From Chromobacterium violaceum ATCC 12472 (lineage in GTDB: Bacteria; Pseudomonadota; Gammaproteobacteria; Burkholderiales; Chromobacteriaceae), in the NCBI RefSeq assembly GCF_000007705.1, contig NC_005085.1, positions 2,303,752 through 2,367,751 of the forward strand: a stretch of 64,000 bases of DNA. Direction: 5' to 3'. Positions 40,449-50,092 of this stretch are shown here, one piece after another. The notes beneath the pieces are model-generated. The model worked only from the letters and a program-made list of their open reading frames with translations, ran no database searches and was not told where the DNA came from. The translations under genes were made by a program, and so were the position numbers. The number at the start of each line of letters is the position of its first letter. The stretch's first letter is position 1.

Positions 40449-41351
40449 TTAGATGCCGGCGCTGACGATGTCTTCGCGGGTCAGCAGGAAGACGAAGCCG
40501 TCGCCGCTCTGCGTCTCCATCCACATGAAGGGCAGGGTGGGGAAGCATTCTTCCAGCATGTCGCGGTTGTGGCCGATCTCCACCAGCAGCACGCCGCGCT
40601 CGTTGAGGAATTCCGGCGCGCGGCGCAGGATCTCGCGGGTGGCGTCCAGGCCGTCCTCGCCGGAGCCGAGCGCGATTTCCGGCTCGTGCAGGTACTCTTC
40701 CGGCAGTTCTTCCACCGATTCGGCGTCGACATAGGGCGGGTTGGAGATGATCAGGTCGTACTTTTCCTCCAGTCCCTCGAACATGTCGGTGTGGATCAGG
40801 TTGATGCGGTCCTGCAGGCCGTAATGCTCGACATTGACCGCCGCCACCTCCAGCGCGTCCAGCGAGATGTCGACGGCGTCGACCTCGGCGTCCGGGTAGT
40901 GGCTGGCCAGCTGGATGGCCAGGCAGCCGGAGCCGGTGCACAGGTCCAGCGCGCGATGCACCAGTTCCGGATGTTCGATCCACGGCGCCAGCGGTTCGCC
41001 CAGCAGCTCGTAGATGAAGGAACGCGGCACCAGCACGCGTTCGTCGACGTAGAAGTTGAACTCGCCCTGCCAGGCTTCGTTGGTCAGGTAGGCGACCGGG
41101 ACCTTGTCCTCGGCGCGGCGGCGGATCAGCTCCACCACGCGCTCCACTTCTTCCGGCAGCAGCCTGGCGTCCAGGTACGGATCCAGCGTGTCGATCGGCA
41201 GTTGCAGCGCGGACAGAATCAAGTAGGCGGCTTCGTCGTGCGCGTTGTGGGTGCCGTGGCCGTAGGTCAGTTCGGCCTCGTTGAAGCGCGATACGGCGAA
41301 GCGCAGCAGGTCGCGCGCGGTGGTGAAGTGGCTGGCGGCCAGTTGGTACAT
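40449..41351 (-). CDS. prmB: Ribosomal protein L3 N5-glutamine methyltransferase
   Basis: A 300-aa SAM-dependent methyltransferase. It has the PrmB-type N-terminal helical domain, AYLTNEAWQGEFNFYVDERVLVPRSFI, the SAM-binding DLCTGSGCLAIQLA, and the glutamine-methylase signature NPPY (about residue 207). It methylates L3 during ribosome assembly. The distance to the release-factor homologue PrmC is judged from the N-terminal type. Confidence 0.93.
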   Translation of the reverse strand: MYQLAASHFTTARDLLRFAVSRFNEAELTYGHGTHNAHDEAAYLILSALQLPIDTLDPYLDARLLPEEVERVVELIRRRAEDKVPVAYLTNEAWQGEFNFYVDERVLVPRSFIYELLGEPLAPWIEHPELVHRALDLCTGSGCLAIQLASHYPDAEVDAVDISLDALEVAAVNVEHYGLQDRINLIHTDMFEGLEEKYDLIISNPPYVDAESVEELPEEYLHEPEIALGSGEDGLDATREILRRAPEFLNERGVLLVEIGHNRDMLEECFPTLPFMWMETQSGDGFVFLLTREDIVSAGI

Positions 41352-41439
41352 GGATTTCCTTTCAATTCAATGCAACGGGGACATGGATGCACCATGTCCC
41401 CTGACAGCTATCTGCAAACGAACGCCGGTCGCGGCAAGC

Positions 41440-42816
41440 TTAGAACGGCAGCTTGGCGTCGGTGGCGGTGGCCAGCACGCGGCGGAAATCGCCCTTGATG
41501 CGTTCCAGCGCCTCCTCGGTGTCGGCCTCGAAGCGCAGCACGATCACCGGCGTGGTATTGGATGCGCGGGCCAGGCCGAAGCCGTCCTTGTACTCGACGC
41601 GCAGGCCGTCCAGCGTGTTCACTTCCTCGGCGCCGTCAAAGCTGGCGGACTCCTGCAGCCTGGAGATCAGCGCGTGGTTCTCGCCCTCCTTGGCCATCTT
41701 CAGGTTCAGTTCTGGCGTGGAGACGGCGTTGGGCAGCGCGTTCAAGAGCTCGCTGGGATCCTCGACGCGGGACAGCACTTCCAGCAGGCGGGCGCCAGTG
41801 TAGATGCCGTCGTCGAAGCCGTACCAGCGTTCCTTGAAGAACACGTGGCCGCTCATCTCGCCGGCCAGCAGCGCGCCGGTTTCCTTGATCTTGGCCTTGA
41901 TGAAGCTGTGGCCGGTGCGCGCCATTACCGGCACGCCGCCGTTCTTCTTGATCCAGGGCTTGAGCAGCCGGGTGGATTTGACGTCGAAGATCACCTTGGC
42001 CTTGGGATTGCGGTCCAGCACGTCGGCGGCGTACAGCATCAGCTGGCGATCCGGCCAGATGATGTTGCCGTCCTTGGTCACCACGCCCAGGCGGTCGCCG
42101 TCGCCGTCGAAGGCCAGGCCGATCTCGGCGTCGGTTTTCTGCAGCGCCTCGATCAGGTCTTTCAGGTTTTCCGGCTTGGCCGGGTCCGGGTGGTGGTTGG
42201 GGAAATTGCCGTCCACGTCGCAGAACAGCTCGCGCACCTTGCAGCCCAGGCGGCGGTACAGCAGCGGGCCGAAGGCGCCGGCCACGCCGTTGCCGCTGTC
42301 CACCACGATGTTCAGCGGACGCTCAAGCTTGATGTCGGAGGTGATGCGCTCCAGGTAGGCTTCCGCGATGTCTTCGGTGCGATAGCCGCCTTCGCCCTCG
42401 GCGAGCCGGCCATCGACGATGCGCTGGTAAAGCGCCTGGATGTCGTCGCCGGCCAGCGTGTCGCCGGCCAGCATCATCTTGAAGCCGTTGTAGTCGGGCG
42501 GATTGTGGCTGCCGGTCACCATCACGCCGGACAGGGTGCCCAGCTGATGGGCGGCGAAGTACAGCATGGGCGTGGCGACGCGGCCGACGTCGATCACGTC
42601 GACGCCGGCGGCGCGGATGCCTTCAGCCAGCGCCTCGCTCAATTCGGGGCCGGACAGGCGGCCGTCGCGGCCGATCACGATGGCCTTGACCTTGCGGTCA
42701 ATGGCTTCCGAAGCCACGGCTTGGCCGATTTGCCGAGCGACGGCGGCGGTCAGGGTCTTGCCGACGATGCCGCGGATGTCATACGCCTTGAAGATGTCTT
42801 TGGATATTTTGTTCAT
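41440..42816 (-). CDS. algC: Phosphomannomutase/phosphoglucomutase
   Basis: A 458-aa alpha-D-phosphohexomutase of the AlgC/PMM-PGM type. The phosphoserine loop is TGSHNPPDYNG (about 100), the metal loop DGDGDRLG (about 240), the sugar loop GEMSGH (about 320) and the phosphate loop RASNTTP near the end. It supplies mannose-1-P and glucose-1-P for LPS and exopolysaccharide. Full length. Confidence 0.93.
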   Translation of the reverse strand: MNKISKDIFKAYDIRGIVGKTLTAAVARQIGQAVASEAIDRKVKAIVIGRDGRLSGPELSEALAEGIRAAGVDVIDVGRVATPMLYFAAHQLGTLSGVMVTGSHNPPDYNGFKMMLAGDTLAGDDIQALYQRIVDGRLAEGEGGYRTEDIAEAYLERITSDIKLERPLNIVVDSGNGVAGAFGPLLYRRLGCKVRELFCDVDGNFPNHHPDPAKPENLKDLIEALQKTDAEIGLAFDGDGDRLGVVTKDGNIIWPDRQLMLYAADVLDRNPKAKVIFDVKSTRLLKPWIKKNGGVPVMARTGHSFIKAKIKETGALLAGEMSGHVFFKERWYGFDDGIYTGARLLEVLSRVEDPSELLNALPNAVSTPELNLKMAKEGENHALISRLQESASFDGAEEVNTLDGLRVEYKDGFGLARASNTTPVIVLRFEADTEEALERIKGDFRRVLATATDAKLPF

Positions 42817-42873
42817 GATGGTTCTGACGCGATATGAGATTGGGGGGCGGAGGTGCGCCGCCCCGCAGGGAAT

Positions 42874-43902
42874 TCAGCCGCCGAGCTTTCGGCTCAAGGC
42901 GATCAGCTGCTGCAGTTTCTGTTTGGCCTTGCCGCTGTCCAAGGCCTCGCGCGCCATGGTAACACCGTCAGCCAGGCTTGGGGCGATATCGGCGGTGTAA
43001 ATCGCCGCGCCGGCATTGAGCAGCACGATGTCGCGGGCGGGGCCGGGCTGGCCATCCAGCACCGCCAGCAGCCGGTCGCGGGACTGCGCGGCGGTGTCGG
43101 CGCGCAAGTCCTTCAGCTCGCAGAGCGGGAAGCCGAATTCGCCCGGCTCCAATTCGTATTCCAGTATCTCGCCATTCTTGAGTTCCGCCACCATGCTGGG
43201 GCCGGATAGTGTCAATTCGTCCAGGCCGTCGCAGCCGTGGACGATCATCACATGCCGGCTGCCCAGCATCTTGAGCACGCGGGATTGTATGCCTACCAGA
43301 TCGGGGTGGAACACGCCCATCAACTGGTGGTCGGCAGCCGCCGGATTGGTCAGCGGACCCAGGATATTGAAGATGGTGCGGGCGCCCAGTTCCTTGCGGA
43401 TCGGCGCCACGTGCTTCATCGCGCTGTGATGGTTGGGCGCGAACATGAAGCCCAGGCCGATCTCGTCCAGGCATTGCCCGACCTGTTCCGGCGTCAGTTG
43501 CAGATTGACCCCCAGCAGTTCCAGCACGTCGGCGCTGCCGGAGCTGGACGATACCGAGCGGCCGCCGTGCTTGGCCACGCGGGCGCCGGCCGCCGCGGCG
43601 ACGAAGGCCGAGGTGGTGGAGATGTTGAAGGTGTGGGATTTGTCGCCGCCGGTGCCGCAAGTGTCCACCAGGTGGCGGCGGTCGGACACCGGCACGTGGG
43701 TGGCGAACTCTCGCATCACGGTGGCGGCGGCGGCGATTTCCGACACCGACTCCACCTTGACCCGGAGCCCGATCAGGATGGCCGCCGTCTGCGCCGGCGA
43801 CAGTTCGCCGCGCATGATCTGGCGCATCAGCGCCAGCATTTCGTCATAAAACAGCTCGTTGCCGTCGATCAGGCGATTCAGCGCCGCTTGCGGGGTGATC
43901 AT
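42874..43902 (-). CDS. trpD: Anthranilate phosphoribosyltransferase
   Basis: A 342-aa enzyme for the second step of tryptophan synthesis. It shows the family helical start, [27 protein letters not shown] (PRPP loop), [18 protein letters not shown], and [16 protein letters not shown]. It is separated from trpG by a small LprI-like gene; trpC does not follow, and the mutase gene is next. Confidence 0.96.
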   Translation of the reverse strand: MITPQAALNRLIDGNELFYDEMLALMRQIMRGELSPAQTAAILIGLRVKVESVSEIAAAATVMREFATHVPVSDRRHLVDTCGTGGDKSHTFNISTTSAFVAAAAGARVAKHGGRSVSSSSGSADVLELLGVNLQLTPEQVGQCLDEIGLGFMFAPNHHSAMKHVAPIRKELGARTIFNILGPLTNPAAADHQLMGVFHPDLVGIQSRVLKMLGSRHVMIVHGCDGLDELTLSGPSMVAELKNGEILEYELEPGEFGFPLCELKDLRADTAAQSRDRLLAVLDGQPGPARDIVLLNAGAAIYTADIAPSLADGVTMAREALDSGKAKQKLQQLIALSRKLGG

Positions 43903-43914
43903 GAGGGTTTCCTA

Positions 43915-44301
43915 TCAGCTGTGGCCGGCCAGGTCGGCCAGCCTTTGCGTGTCGAGGTCGATTTCGCAGGCCAGGCGGGCGCGGCCGGCGCCGTTGCCGC
44001 TGGCGTAGCTGGCCTCGACCCAGTCGCAATGCTGGCGGCGATAGTCCCGGTACGCCTGGCGGGAGCGGCGCAGCTCGCGCGCGGCGTGGAAACGGCCGTC
44101 GGTGGCGCCGTCCAGCTTGCGCATCGCATCCAGCGCTTTGTCTTCCTGGGCGGCCAGCTGGCGCCCCGCCTCTGCGTGCCGTTGCTGCAGGCAGGCGGCG
44201 ATGGCGGGGGTGTCGGCCTGGCTTCGCGTGCAGTCTTCCAGCGCGCCGGACCAGGCGGGAGCGGCCAGCAGGACGCCGATCAGCAGCGGCCTCAGTCGCA
44301 T
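43915..44301 (-). CDS. LprI/DUF1311-like secreted protein inside the trpG-trpD pair
   Basis: A 128-aa protein with a signal peptide (RPLLIGVLLAAPAWSGA). A DUF1311/lysozyme-inhibitor LprI-like domain has Cys in EDCTRS, AACLQQR, QHCDWV and LACEID, with WVEASY near the end. The start shares bases with the trpG stop (TGATG), and trpD follows 12 nt later, so it is co-transcribed with trp genes without obvious metabolic link. Confidence 0.8.
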   Translation of the reverse strand: MRLRPLLIGVLLAAPAWSGALEDCTRSQADTPAIAACLQQRHAEAGRQLAAQEDKALDAMRKLDGATDGRFHAARELRRSRQAYRDYRRQHCDWVEASYASGNGAGRARLACEIDLDTQRLADLAGHS

Positions 44302-44870
44302 CAGGCGAATTCCTTCAGGAAGTTGTCCAGCATGCGGTGGCCGTGCTCGGTGAGAATGGATTCCGGGTGGAACTGCACGCCCTCGATCGGCAGCGTCTTG
44401 TGGCGCACGCCCATGATTTCGCCGTCGTCGGTCCAGGCGGTGACTTCCAGGCAGTCCGGCAGCGTTTCGCGCTCGATCACCAGCGAATGGTAGCGGGTGC
44501 AGGTGACCGGATTGGGCAGGCCGCGGAACATGCCTTTGTCCAGGTGGCTGACCGGCGACACCTTGCCGTGCATCAGCTGCTTGGCGTGGACGACCTTGCC
44601 GCCGAAGGCTTGGCCTATGCCCTGGTGGCCCAGGCATACGCCCATGATGGGCAGCTTGCCGGCAAAGTGCAGGATGGCCGGAACCGACACGCCCGCCTCG
44701 TTGGGCGTGCAGGGGCCGGGGGAGACCACCAGGTATTGCGGCTTCAGTTCTTCGATCTGCTGCAGCGTGATTTCATCGTTGCGGAACACCTTCACGTCCT
44801 GGCCCAGCTCGCCGAAATACTGCACCAGGTTGTAGGTGAAGGAATCGTAGTTATCTATAACGAGGAGCAT
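44301..44870 (-). CDS. trpG: Anthranilate synthase component II (glutamine amidotransferase)
   Basis: A 189-aa class I amidotransferase: [16 protein letters not shown], nucleophile Cys in [16 protein letters not shown], and HPES near the C-terminus. It supplies ammonia to TrpE, and may also serve para-aminobenzoate synthesis. Full length. The ~400 bp upstream separates it from the HxlR regulator. Confidence 0.96.
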   Translation of the reverse strand: MLLVIDNYDSFTYNLVQYFGELGQDVKVFRNDEITLQQIEELKPQYLVVSPGPCTPNEAGVSVPAILHFAGKLPIMGVCLGHQGIGQAFGGKVVHAKQLMHGKVSPVSHLDKGMFRGLPNPVTCTRYHSLVIERETLPDCLEVTAWTDDGEIMGVRHKTLPIEGVQFHPESILTEHGHRMLDNFLKEFA

Positions 44871-45270
44871 TTTTCACCTAAATCAAATATCTTGCGGAAT
44901 CTATTTGGTCTATCGCGCTGGCGATGGGTTCCAAGCGCCAGGGTCACGGCAAGCTGGTCATTTAAGTCGGATTGACTGCGCATCGAAATGGCGCGCCATC
45001 GCATGGCCAACGATTGCTTTAGTTCGGGTTGAGGATGCCAACACTATACCCCATAGTCCCCGGTCGCCGTCACCCCTGGGCATGGTTTTCATACGCCGCT
45101 TCGCGCTGCGTTTCGGCTGGCGCCGGCAGGATGCCGGTGGCGGTGAGAACGCCTGGCTATCCGATACCGTTGGTCGGCGTGACGCATGGCGAGGCTCTGG
45201 CAAAACCGCGACGGCCTCATCGCCAGCACCTGGCGCTGCTGTCCGAGCGGGAGGACGATTGACGGCATGC
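44871..45270. other. Intergenic region upstream of trpG, no gene seen
   Basis: Four hundred bases without a convincing ORF; the open frames here are GC-driven and lack starts with Shine-Dalgarno sites. It should contain the trpG promoter. I saw no obvious leader peptide with Trp codons and no attenuator hairpin pair on the - strand. Confidence 0.5.
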
Positions 45271-45621
45271 TTAGCCGCGCAATTGGCCGCCATAGCGCTC
45301 CATCCATCCCGCCAGCTGCTGCAGCGGCTGCTGCAGCGTGCTGCCCAGCGCGGTGATCCGGTACTCGACGCGGGGCGGCACTTCGGCGTACACCGTGCGC
45401 TGCACCAGGCCGCGCTGCTCGAAGGCGCGCAGCTGGCGGGTCAACTCCTTCTGGGTGATGACGCCGACCGCGCGCTGCAGCTCGCCGAAGCGCACCGGGC
45501 GGTCCAGCACGATCAGGCGGTAGAGGATGGGGATCGCCCATTTGCCTGCGATCAGATCGACGAACCGCAGCATAGGGCAGTGGCTTGCGGCCATGGTTTC
45601 CTGCTGGTTTTCCACAGTCAT
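45271..45621 (-). CDS. HxlR-family regulator
   Basis: A 116-aa single-domain winged helix with the HxlR opening (HCPMLRFVDLIAGKWAIPILYRLI), RFGELQRAVGVITQKELTRQLRAFEQRGLV, and PRVEYRITALG. Its Cys in HCPM is where redox- or quinone-sensing members carry a reactive thiol. Divergent from an SDR gene, its likely target. Confidence 0.93.
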   Translation of the reverse strand: MTVENQQETMAASHCPMLRFVDLIAGKWAIPILYRLIVLDRPVRFGELQRAVGVITQKELTRQLRAFEQRGLVQRTVYAEVPPRVEYRITALGSTLQQPLQQLAGWMERYGGQLRG

Positions 45622-45631
45622 GATCGTTCAT

Positions 45632-45654
45632 TAGTATCAATTTGGTACCTACTA
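45632..45654. promoter_or_regulatory. Inverted repeat in the HxlR-SDR divergent region
   Basis: TAGTA and TACTA arms separated by 13 nt, containing GGTACC, 11 nt from the HxlR start. HxlR operators are typically short dyads of this kind. Confidence 0.5.
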
Positions 45655-45714
45655 TACATTACATACCACTGGCCATAAAGTAGCCGCTTCGATAGTCAAT
45701 CCAAGGAGAACGAC

Positions 45715-46467
45715 ATGCGGCGGCTTGAAGGCAAACAGGCTTTGATCACCGGCGGCACCAGCGGCATAGGGCTGGAAACCGCCAAGCAGTTCCTGGCCGA
45801 GGGCGCAAAAGTGGCAATCACTGGGCGCAGCGAGGCGGGCCTCGCGCAGGCGAACGAGGTTTTGGGCGGCCGCGCGTTGCTGCTGAAGAGCGACGCAGGC
45901 AGCCTGGACGACCAGCGCGCGCTGCCGGCGCAGCTGCGCAGCCACGGTTGGAGCCGGCTGGACGCGGCATACCTGAATGCCGGCGATGTCACCCATCTGC
46001 CGCTGGCGGATTGGAGCGAGGCGGACTTCGACCGGGTGATGGCTGTCAATCTGAAAGGCCCGTTCTTCCTGCTGCAGGCCTTGTCGCCGCTGCTGGCCAA
46101 CCCCAGTTCCGTGATTCTGTGCGGCTCGGTCGGCGCCAGGATAGGCGTTCCGTCCAGCAGCGCCTACGCGGCCAGCAAGGCCGGCCTGCTGTCGCTGGCG
46201 CGCACGCTGTCGGCCGAGTGGCTGGATCGCGGCATCCGCGTCAACGGCCTGTCGCCGGGACCGACGCACACCCCGGCTTTCGGCAAGCTGGGCATGCCGG
46301 AAGACGAATTGCCGGCGCTGCGGGACCGGATTCGCAAGCTGGTGCCGCTGGGCAGGCTGGGACGGCCGGAGGAGTTGGCGAAGGCGGCGGTGTTCCTGGC
46401 TTCGGACGAGTCCAGCTACATGCTGGGCAGCGAGCTATTGGTCGATGGCGGCGTCGGCAACGTGTGA
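45715..46467 (+). CDS. SDR-family oxidoreductase
   Basis: A 250-aa classical short-chain dehydrogenase: NAD(P) motif TGGTSGIG (about 12-19), NAG at about 88, catalytic Ser in CGSVGA and YAASK (Tyr/Lys, about 155-159), and the terminal SYMLGSELLVDGG. Shine-Dalgarno AAGGAGAA. The Arg after the glycine motif region (ITGRSE) suggests NADPH. Probably controlled by the divergent HxlR regulator. Confidence 0.92.
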   Translation: MRRLEGKQALITGGTSGIGLETAKQFLAEGAKVAITGRSEAGLAQANEVLGGRALLLKSDAGSLDDQRALPAQLRSHGWSRLDAAYLNAGDVTHLPLADWSEADFDRVMAVNLKGPFFLLQALSPLLANPSSVILCGSVGARIGVPSSSAYAASKAGLLSLARTLSAEWLDRGIRVNGLSPGPTHTPAFGKLGMPEDELPALRDRIRKLVPLGRLGRPEELAKAAVFLASDESSYMLGSELLVDGGVGNV

Positions 46468-46532
46468 ATTGTTTATGACGTTTGTGTTTCGCGGCGCTAG
46501 AATGGTCCGCATTGAAATGGAAGCGTCATCCG

Positions 46533-47735
46533 ATGAATGATCCGAAATCCGCCGTTCTGCGCGCCGAGGCCGCAAGCGAAGACGCGCGGCTGCGCCGCCG
46601 CTCGCTGCTGGCCGCCGGCGGCGCCCACGCAGTTCATGACGGCCTGACCGACCTGGTCTACGTGTTGCTGCCCATCTGGCAGGCGCAGTTCGGCATCGGC
46701 TACGCGATGGTAGGTTTGCTGCGCGGCGCCTATTCCGGGGCGATGGCCGGTTTCCAGCTGCTGGCCAGCCGGCTGGCGAAGCGCTGGGGGCGCAAGCGCA
46801 TGCTGGTGGGCGGCACCGCGCTGGCCGGCGCGGCCTATCTGCTGGCCGGGCAGGCTGGCGGCCTGGCGGTTCTGTTGCTGGCGCTGACGCTGGGAGGCCT
46901 GGGCGCCAGCGTCCAGCATCCGCTGGCGTCCTCGCTGGTGGCGGACAGCCACGAGGCGGGGGGAGGCTCGCGGCAGGCGCTAGCGCAATACAATTTCGCC
47001 GGCGACATCGGCAAGACCTTGATCCCAGCATTGACCGGCCTGCTGCTGACGGTGGCGAGCTGGCGGCTCAGCGTCAGCCTGATGGGGCTGCTTGGCTTGC
47101 TTGCCGCGGCGCTGTTGTGGCGATGGGCGCCGGCGCGCTTGCCGGCCGCCTCGGGGACATCGGCGGCGCGCGCGGCGGGGCGAGGTTCAAGGGGCGGTTT
47201 GCGCGCCTTGCTGGCCACCGGCGCGATAGACAGCGCGGCGAGGATGGGCTTTCTGACGTTTTTGCCCTTCCTGTTGAAGAGCAAGGGCGCGGGCGCGGCG
47301 GGCATCGGCCTGGCCCTGTCGCTGTTATTCGTCGGCGGCGCGTTCGGCAAGCTGTTCTGCGGCTACTTGGGCGCGCGCATCGGCATGGTGAGGACGGTGT
47401 GGCTGACCGAAGGTCTGACGGCCTTGCTGATCGCGGCGGGCCTGGCGCTGCCTTTGCTTGGCATGATGGCGATGTTGCCGCTGCTGGGTCTGGCGCTGAA
47501 CGGCACTTCGTCGGTGCTGTACGGCACGGTGCCGGAACTGGCCGACGCCAGCGGCCGCGAGCACGCGTTCGCCTTGTTCTACACCGGCACGATAGGCGGC
47601 GGCGCGCTGTCGCCGGTGCTGTTCGGCCGTCTGGGCGACGTGGCCGGCGTGCCTGTCGCGATGCTGGCGCTGGCCGCCTTCCTGTTATTGACCCTGCCTT
47701 TGTCCTGGCAGGTGGGCAGGGATCTGGCGGCATGA
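46533..47735 (+). CDS. MFS exporter, fosmidomycin-resistance-like
   Basis: A 400-aa protein with 12 predicted membrane helices. The GGAHAVHDGLTDLVYVLLPIWQAQFG start and RLAKRWGRKRML loop resemble Fsr-type drug exporters. Start ATG 46533 chosen because of the membrane topology; no clear Shine-Dalgarno. The stop codon lies inside a hairpin shared with trpE. Confidence 0.85.
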   Translation: MNDPKSAVLRAEAASEDARLRRRSLLAAGGAHAVHDGLTDLVYVLLPIWQAQFGIGYAMVGLLRGAYSGAMAGFQLLASRLAKRWGRKRMLVGGTALAGAAYLLAGQAGGLAVLLLALTLGGLGASVQHPLASSLVADSHEAGGGSRQALAQYNFAGDIGKTLIPALTGLLLTVASWRLSVSLMGLLGLLAAALLWRWAPARLPAASGTSAARAAGRGSRGGLRALLATGAIDSAARMGFLTFLPFLLKSKGAGAAGIGLALSLLFVGGAFGKLFCGYLGARIGMVRTVWLTEGLTALLIAAGLALPLLGMMAMLPLLGLALNGTSSVLYGTVPELADASGREHAFALFYTGTIGGGALSPVLFGRLGDVAGVPVAMLALAAFLLLTLPLSWQVGRDLAA

Positions 47736-47761
47736 AACGCCGGCAGCGGCCGGCGTTTCAT
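47732..47761. terminator. Shared terminator of the MFS gene and trpE
   Basis: Perfect 13-bp stem (ATGAAACGCCGGC / GCCGGCGTTTCAT) with loop AGCG between convergent genes. It overlaps the stop codon of the MFS gene. No long T-run on either side. Confidence 0.75.
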
Positions 47762-47772
47762 GTGACGGAGGC

Positions 47773-49239
47773 TCAGGCGTCCAGGCCGTCCCGCACCATC
47801 TGCGCGGCGCGCAGCACCGCGCGCGCCTTGTTCTGCGTTTCCTGCCATTCCGATTGCGGCACCGAGTCGGCGACGACGCCGGCGCCGGACTGCACGTAGA
47901 GCATGCCGTTCTTCAGCACCGCGGTGCGGATGGCGATGGCGAGGTCCATGTCGCCGTTGAAGCCGAGGTAACCCACCGCGCCGCCGTAGACGCCGCGCTT
48001 GGTCGGCTCGAACTCGTCGATGATCTGCATCGCCCGCACCTTGGGCGCGCCGGACAGCGTGCCGGCGGGGAAGGTGGCCTTGATCACGTCGATATTGCTG
48101 ATCTTGCGGTCCACCTGGCCTTCCACGTTGGACACGATGTGCATCACGTGCGAGTAGCGCTCGATCGCCATGTTGTCGGTGATCTTCACCGTGCCGATGT
48201 CGGCGACGCGGCCGACGTCGTTGCGGCCCAGGTCCATCAGCATCACGTGTTCGGCGATTTCCTTGGGGTCGGCCAGCAGCTCGGCCGCCAGCGCCTCATC
48301 CTGCTCGCGGGTGTGGCCGCGCGGGCGGGTGCCGGCGATCGGACGCACGGTCACGGTTTCGCCTTCGCGCCGCACCAGGATTTCCGGCGAAGCGCCCACC
48401 ACGTGGAAGTCGTCGAAGTGGTAGAAGAACATGTACGGCGACGGGTTGAGGTTGCGCAGCGCGCGGTACAGCGCGATCGGCGAGCCGTGGTAAGGCTGCT
48501 GCATGCGCTGGGCCAGCACCACCTGCATGATGTCGCCGTCGTGGATGTAGCGCTGACAGGACGCCACCGCCTGCTTGAACGCCTCCTCGCCGTATTCCGA
48601 CACCGCCTCGCCCTCGTGCGGCTGGGGCAGCGACAGCGGGATGGCCAGCGGCTCGCGCAGCTTGGCGCGAAGCTGGGCCAGCCGCGCTTTCGCTTTCTGC
48701 AGCGCGTTGGGCACCTCGGGGTCGGCGTAGACCACCAGGTAGAGCTTGCCGGACAGGTTGTCGACCACGGCGATCTCTTCCGACAGCATCAGCAGGATGT
48801 CCGGTGTGCCCACCGGGTCGGGTTTCTGAACGTCGGCGAGGCGGCGTTCAATGTAGCGTATGGTGTCGTAGCCGAAATAGCCGACCAGGCCGCCGGAGTA
48901 GCGCGGCAGGCCGGGCAGCTCGGGGATACGGAAACGGTGCTGGAACGCCTCGATGAAGGCCAGCGGGTCGCCGTCGTGGCGTTCTATCACCTTGTCGCCG
49001 CATTCCACCTGCACCCGCTGGCCGTTGACGCGCAGCCGGGTGTCGGCCGGCAGGCCGATGATGGAGTAGCGGCCGTGGCGCTCGCCGCCCACCACCGATT
49101 CCAGCAGGTAGCTGTACGGCTGGTTGGCCAGCTTCAGATAGATGGACAGCGGGCTGTCCAGATCGGCCAGCAGTTCCTGGGTGACGGGGATGCGGTTGTA
49201 GCCGGCGGCGGCCAGTTGGTCAAACTCTTGCGCTTGCAT
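47773..49239 (-). CDS. trpE: Anthranilate synthase component I
   Basis: A 488-aa chorismate-using enzyme. The N-terminal feedback site includes [14 protein letters not shown]. The catalytic region has [63 protein letters not shown] and [11 protein letters not shown]. Full length. It lies downstream of gph, whereas trpGD are 3 kb further along beyond genes on the other strand. Confidence 0.96.
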   Translation of the reverse strand: MQAQEFDQLAAAGYNRIPVTQELLADLDSPLSIYLKLANQPYSYLLESVVGGERHGRYSIIGLPADTRLRVNGQRVQVECGDKVIERHDGDPLAFIEAFQHRFRIPELPGLPRYSGGLVGYFGYDTIRYIERRLADVQKPDPVGTPDILLMLSEEIAVVDNLSGKLYLVVYADPEVPNALQKAKARLAQLRAKLREPLAIPLSLPQPHEGEAVSEYGEEAFKQAVASCQRYIHDGDIMQVVLAQRMQQPYHGSPIALYRALRNLNPSPYMFFYHFDDFHVVGASPEILVRREGETVTVRPIAGTRPRGHTREQDEALAAELLADPKEIAEHVMLMDLGRNDVGRVADIGTVKITDNMAIERYSHVMHIVSNVEGQVDRKISNIDVIKATFPAGTLSGAPKVRAMQIIDEFEPTKRGVYGGAVGYLGFNGDMDLAIAIRTAVLKNGMLYVQSGAGVVADSVPQSEWQETQNKARAVLRAAQMVRDGLDA

Positions 49240-49368
49240 GTGGTTCTTCCTGTGTCTTGTCAGTGTGGGCGGAGTCGTGCGGGGCGGGGACCGGGCGACG
49301 CCATCGCCAGCTGGCGGGGCAGGGAAGAAAGGCCATGGGCGTTCGAGTTCCTTCAGGGTTGCAGGGCT

Positions 49369-50037
49369 TTAGCCATTCTTCATCAAATCGTAGAGCTCGG
49401 CAATACTGTTTACCGTCAGGTCCGCGCCCAGCGTGGACGCGTCGGCGTAGCCGTAGCCGACGGCGATGGCCGCGCAGCCGGCGGCGCGGGCGGCGGCCAC
49501 GTCATTGGCGGAGTCGCCCACCATCGCCAGTTCCTGCGGCTGGATGCCCAGCACCTGGCAGCAATGCAGCAGCGGCAGAGCCGACGGCTTCTTCTCCGGC
49601 AGCGTGTCGCCGCCGACGATCAGGCTGAAATGGTCGCGCAGGCCCAGCTGCTCGGCCAGCGGCACGGCCAGGCGTTCGGATTTGTTGGTGATCATGACCA
49701 GCGGCAGCTGAAGCGCGCGCAACAGGCCCAGGCCGTCGCGCACGCCGGGGTAGACGGTGGTGTGGTCGGCCAGATGTTCACGGTAGCGCTGGACGAAGAA
49801 GCGATAGCCGCGCTCCCACAGCGGGCCGTCGGCCTCGGCGTGGCGCTCGTCGGTGATGGCGCGGTGGACCAGGCTGGCGATGCCGTCGCCGACGTGGCTC
49901 TTGATCCGTTCGGGATCCAGCGGCGGCAGGCCCAGATGCTCGCGCATCGCGTTGGCGGCATTGGCCAGATCGGGAATGGAGTCGACCAGAGTGCCGTCCA
50001 GGTCGAAGGCGACGGCTTTGATGTGCTTGAGATTCAT
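49369..50037 (-). CDS. gph: Phosphoglycolate phosphatase
   Basis: A 222-aa HAD hydrolase: AFDLDGTLVDSIPDL (nucleophile Asp), MITNKSERL and MVGDSANDVAAARAAG. It removes 2-phosphoglycolate formed in DNA repair. The rpe-gph-trpE neighbourhood is common in betaproteobacteria; here an SDR gene separates it from rpe. Confidence 0.92.
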   Translation of the reverse strand: MNLKHIKAVAFDLDGTLVDSIPDLANAANAMREHLGLPPLDPERIKSHVGDGIASLVHRAITDERHAEADGPLWERGYRFFVQRYREHLADHTTVYPGVRDGLGLLRALQLPLVMITNKSERLAVPLAEQLGLRDHFSLIVGGDTLPEKKPSALPLLHCCQVLGIQPQELAMVGDSANDVAAARAAGCAAIAVGYGYADASTLGADLTVNSIAELYDLMKNG

Positions 50038-50092
50038 GTGTCTGCTTTGTTGCCGCGGCGCGCGGGCCGCGGCGGAATGGGGATGAGGGTGT

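Noticed and set aside
44905-45678. 257-codon + strand ORF between trpG and the SDR gene
   Set aside because: Covers the HxlR gene in antisense and has no start signal or motif.
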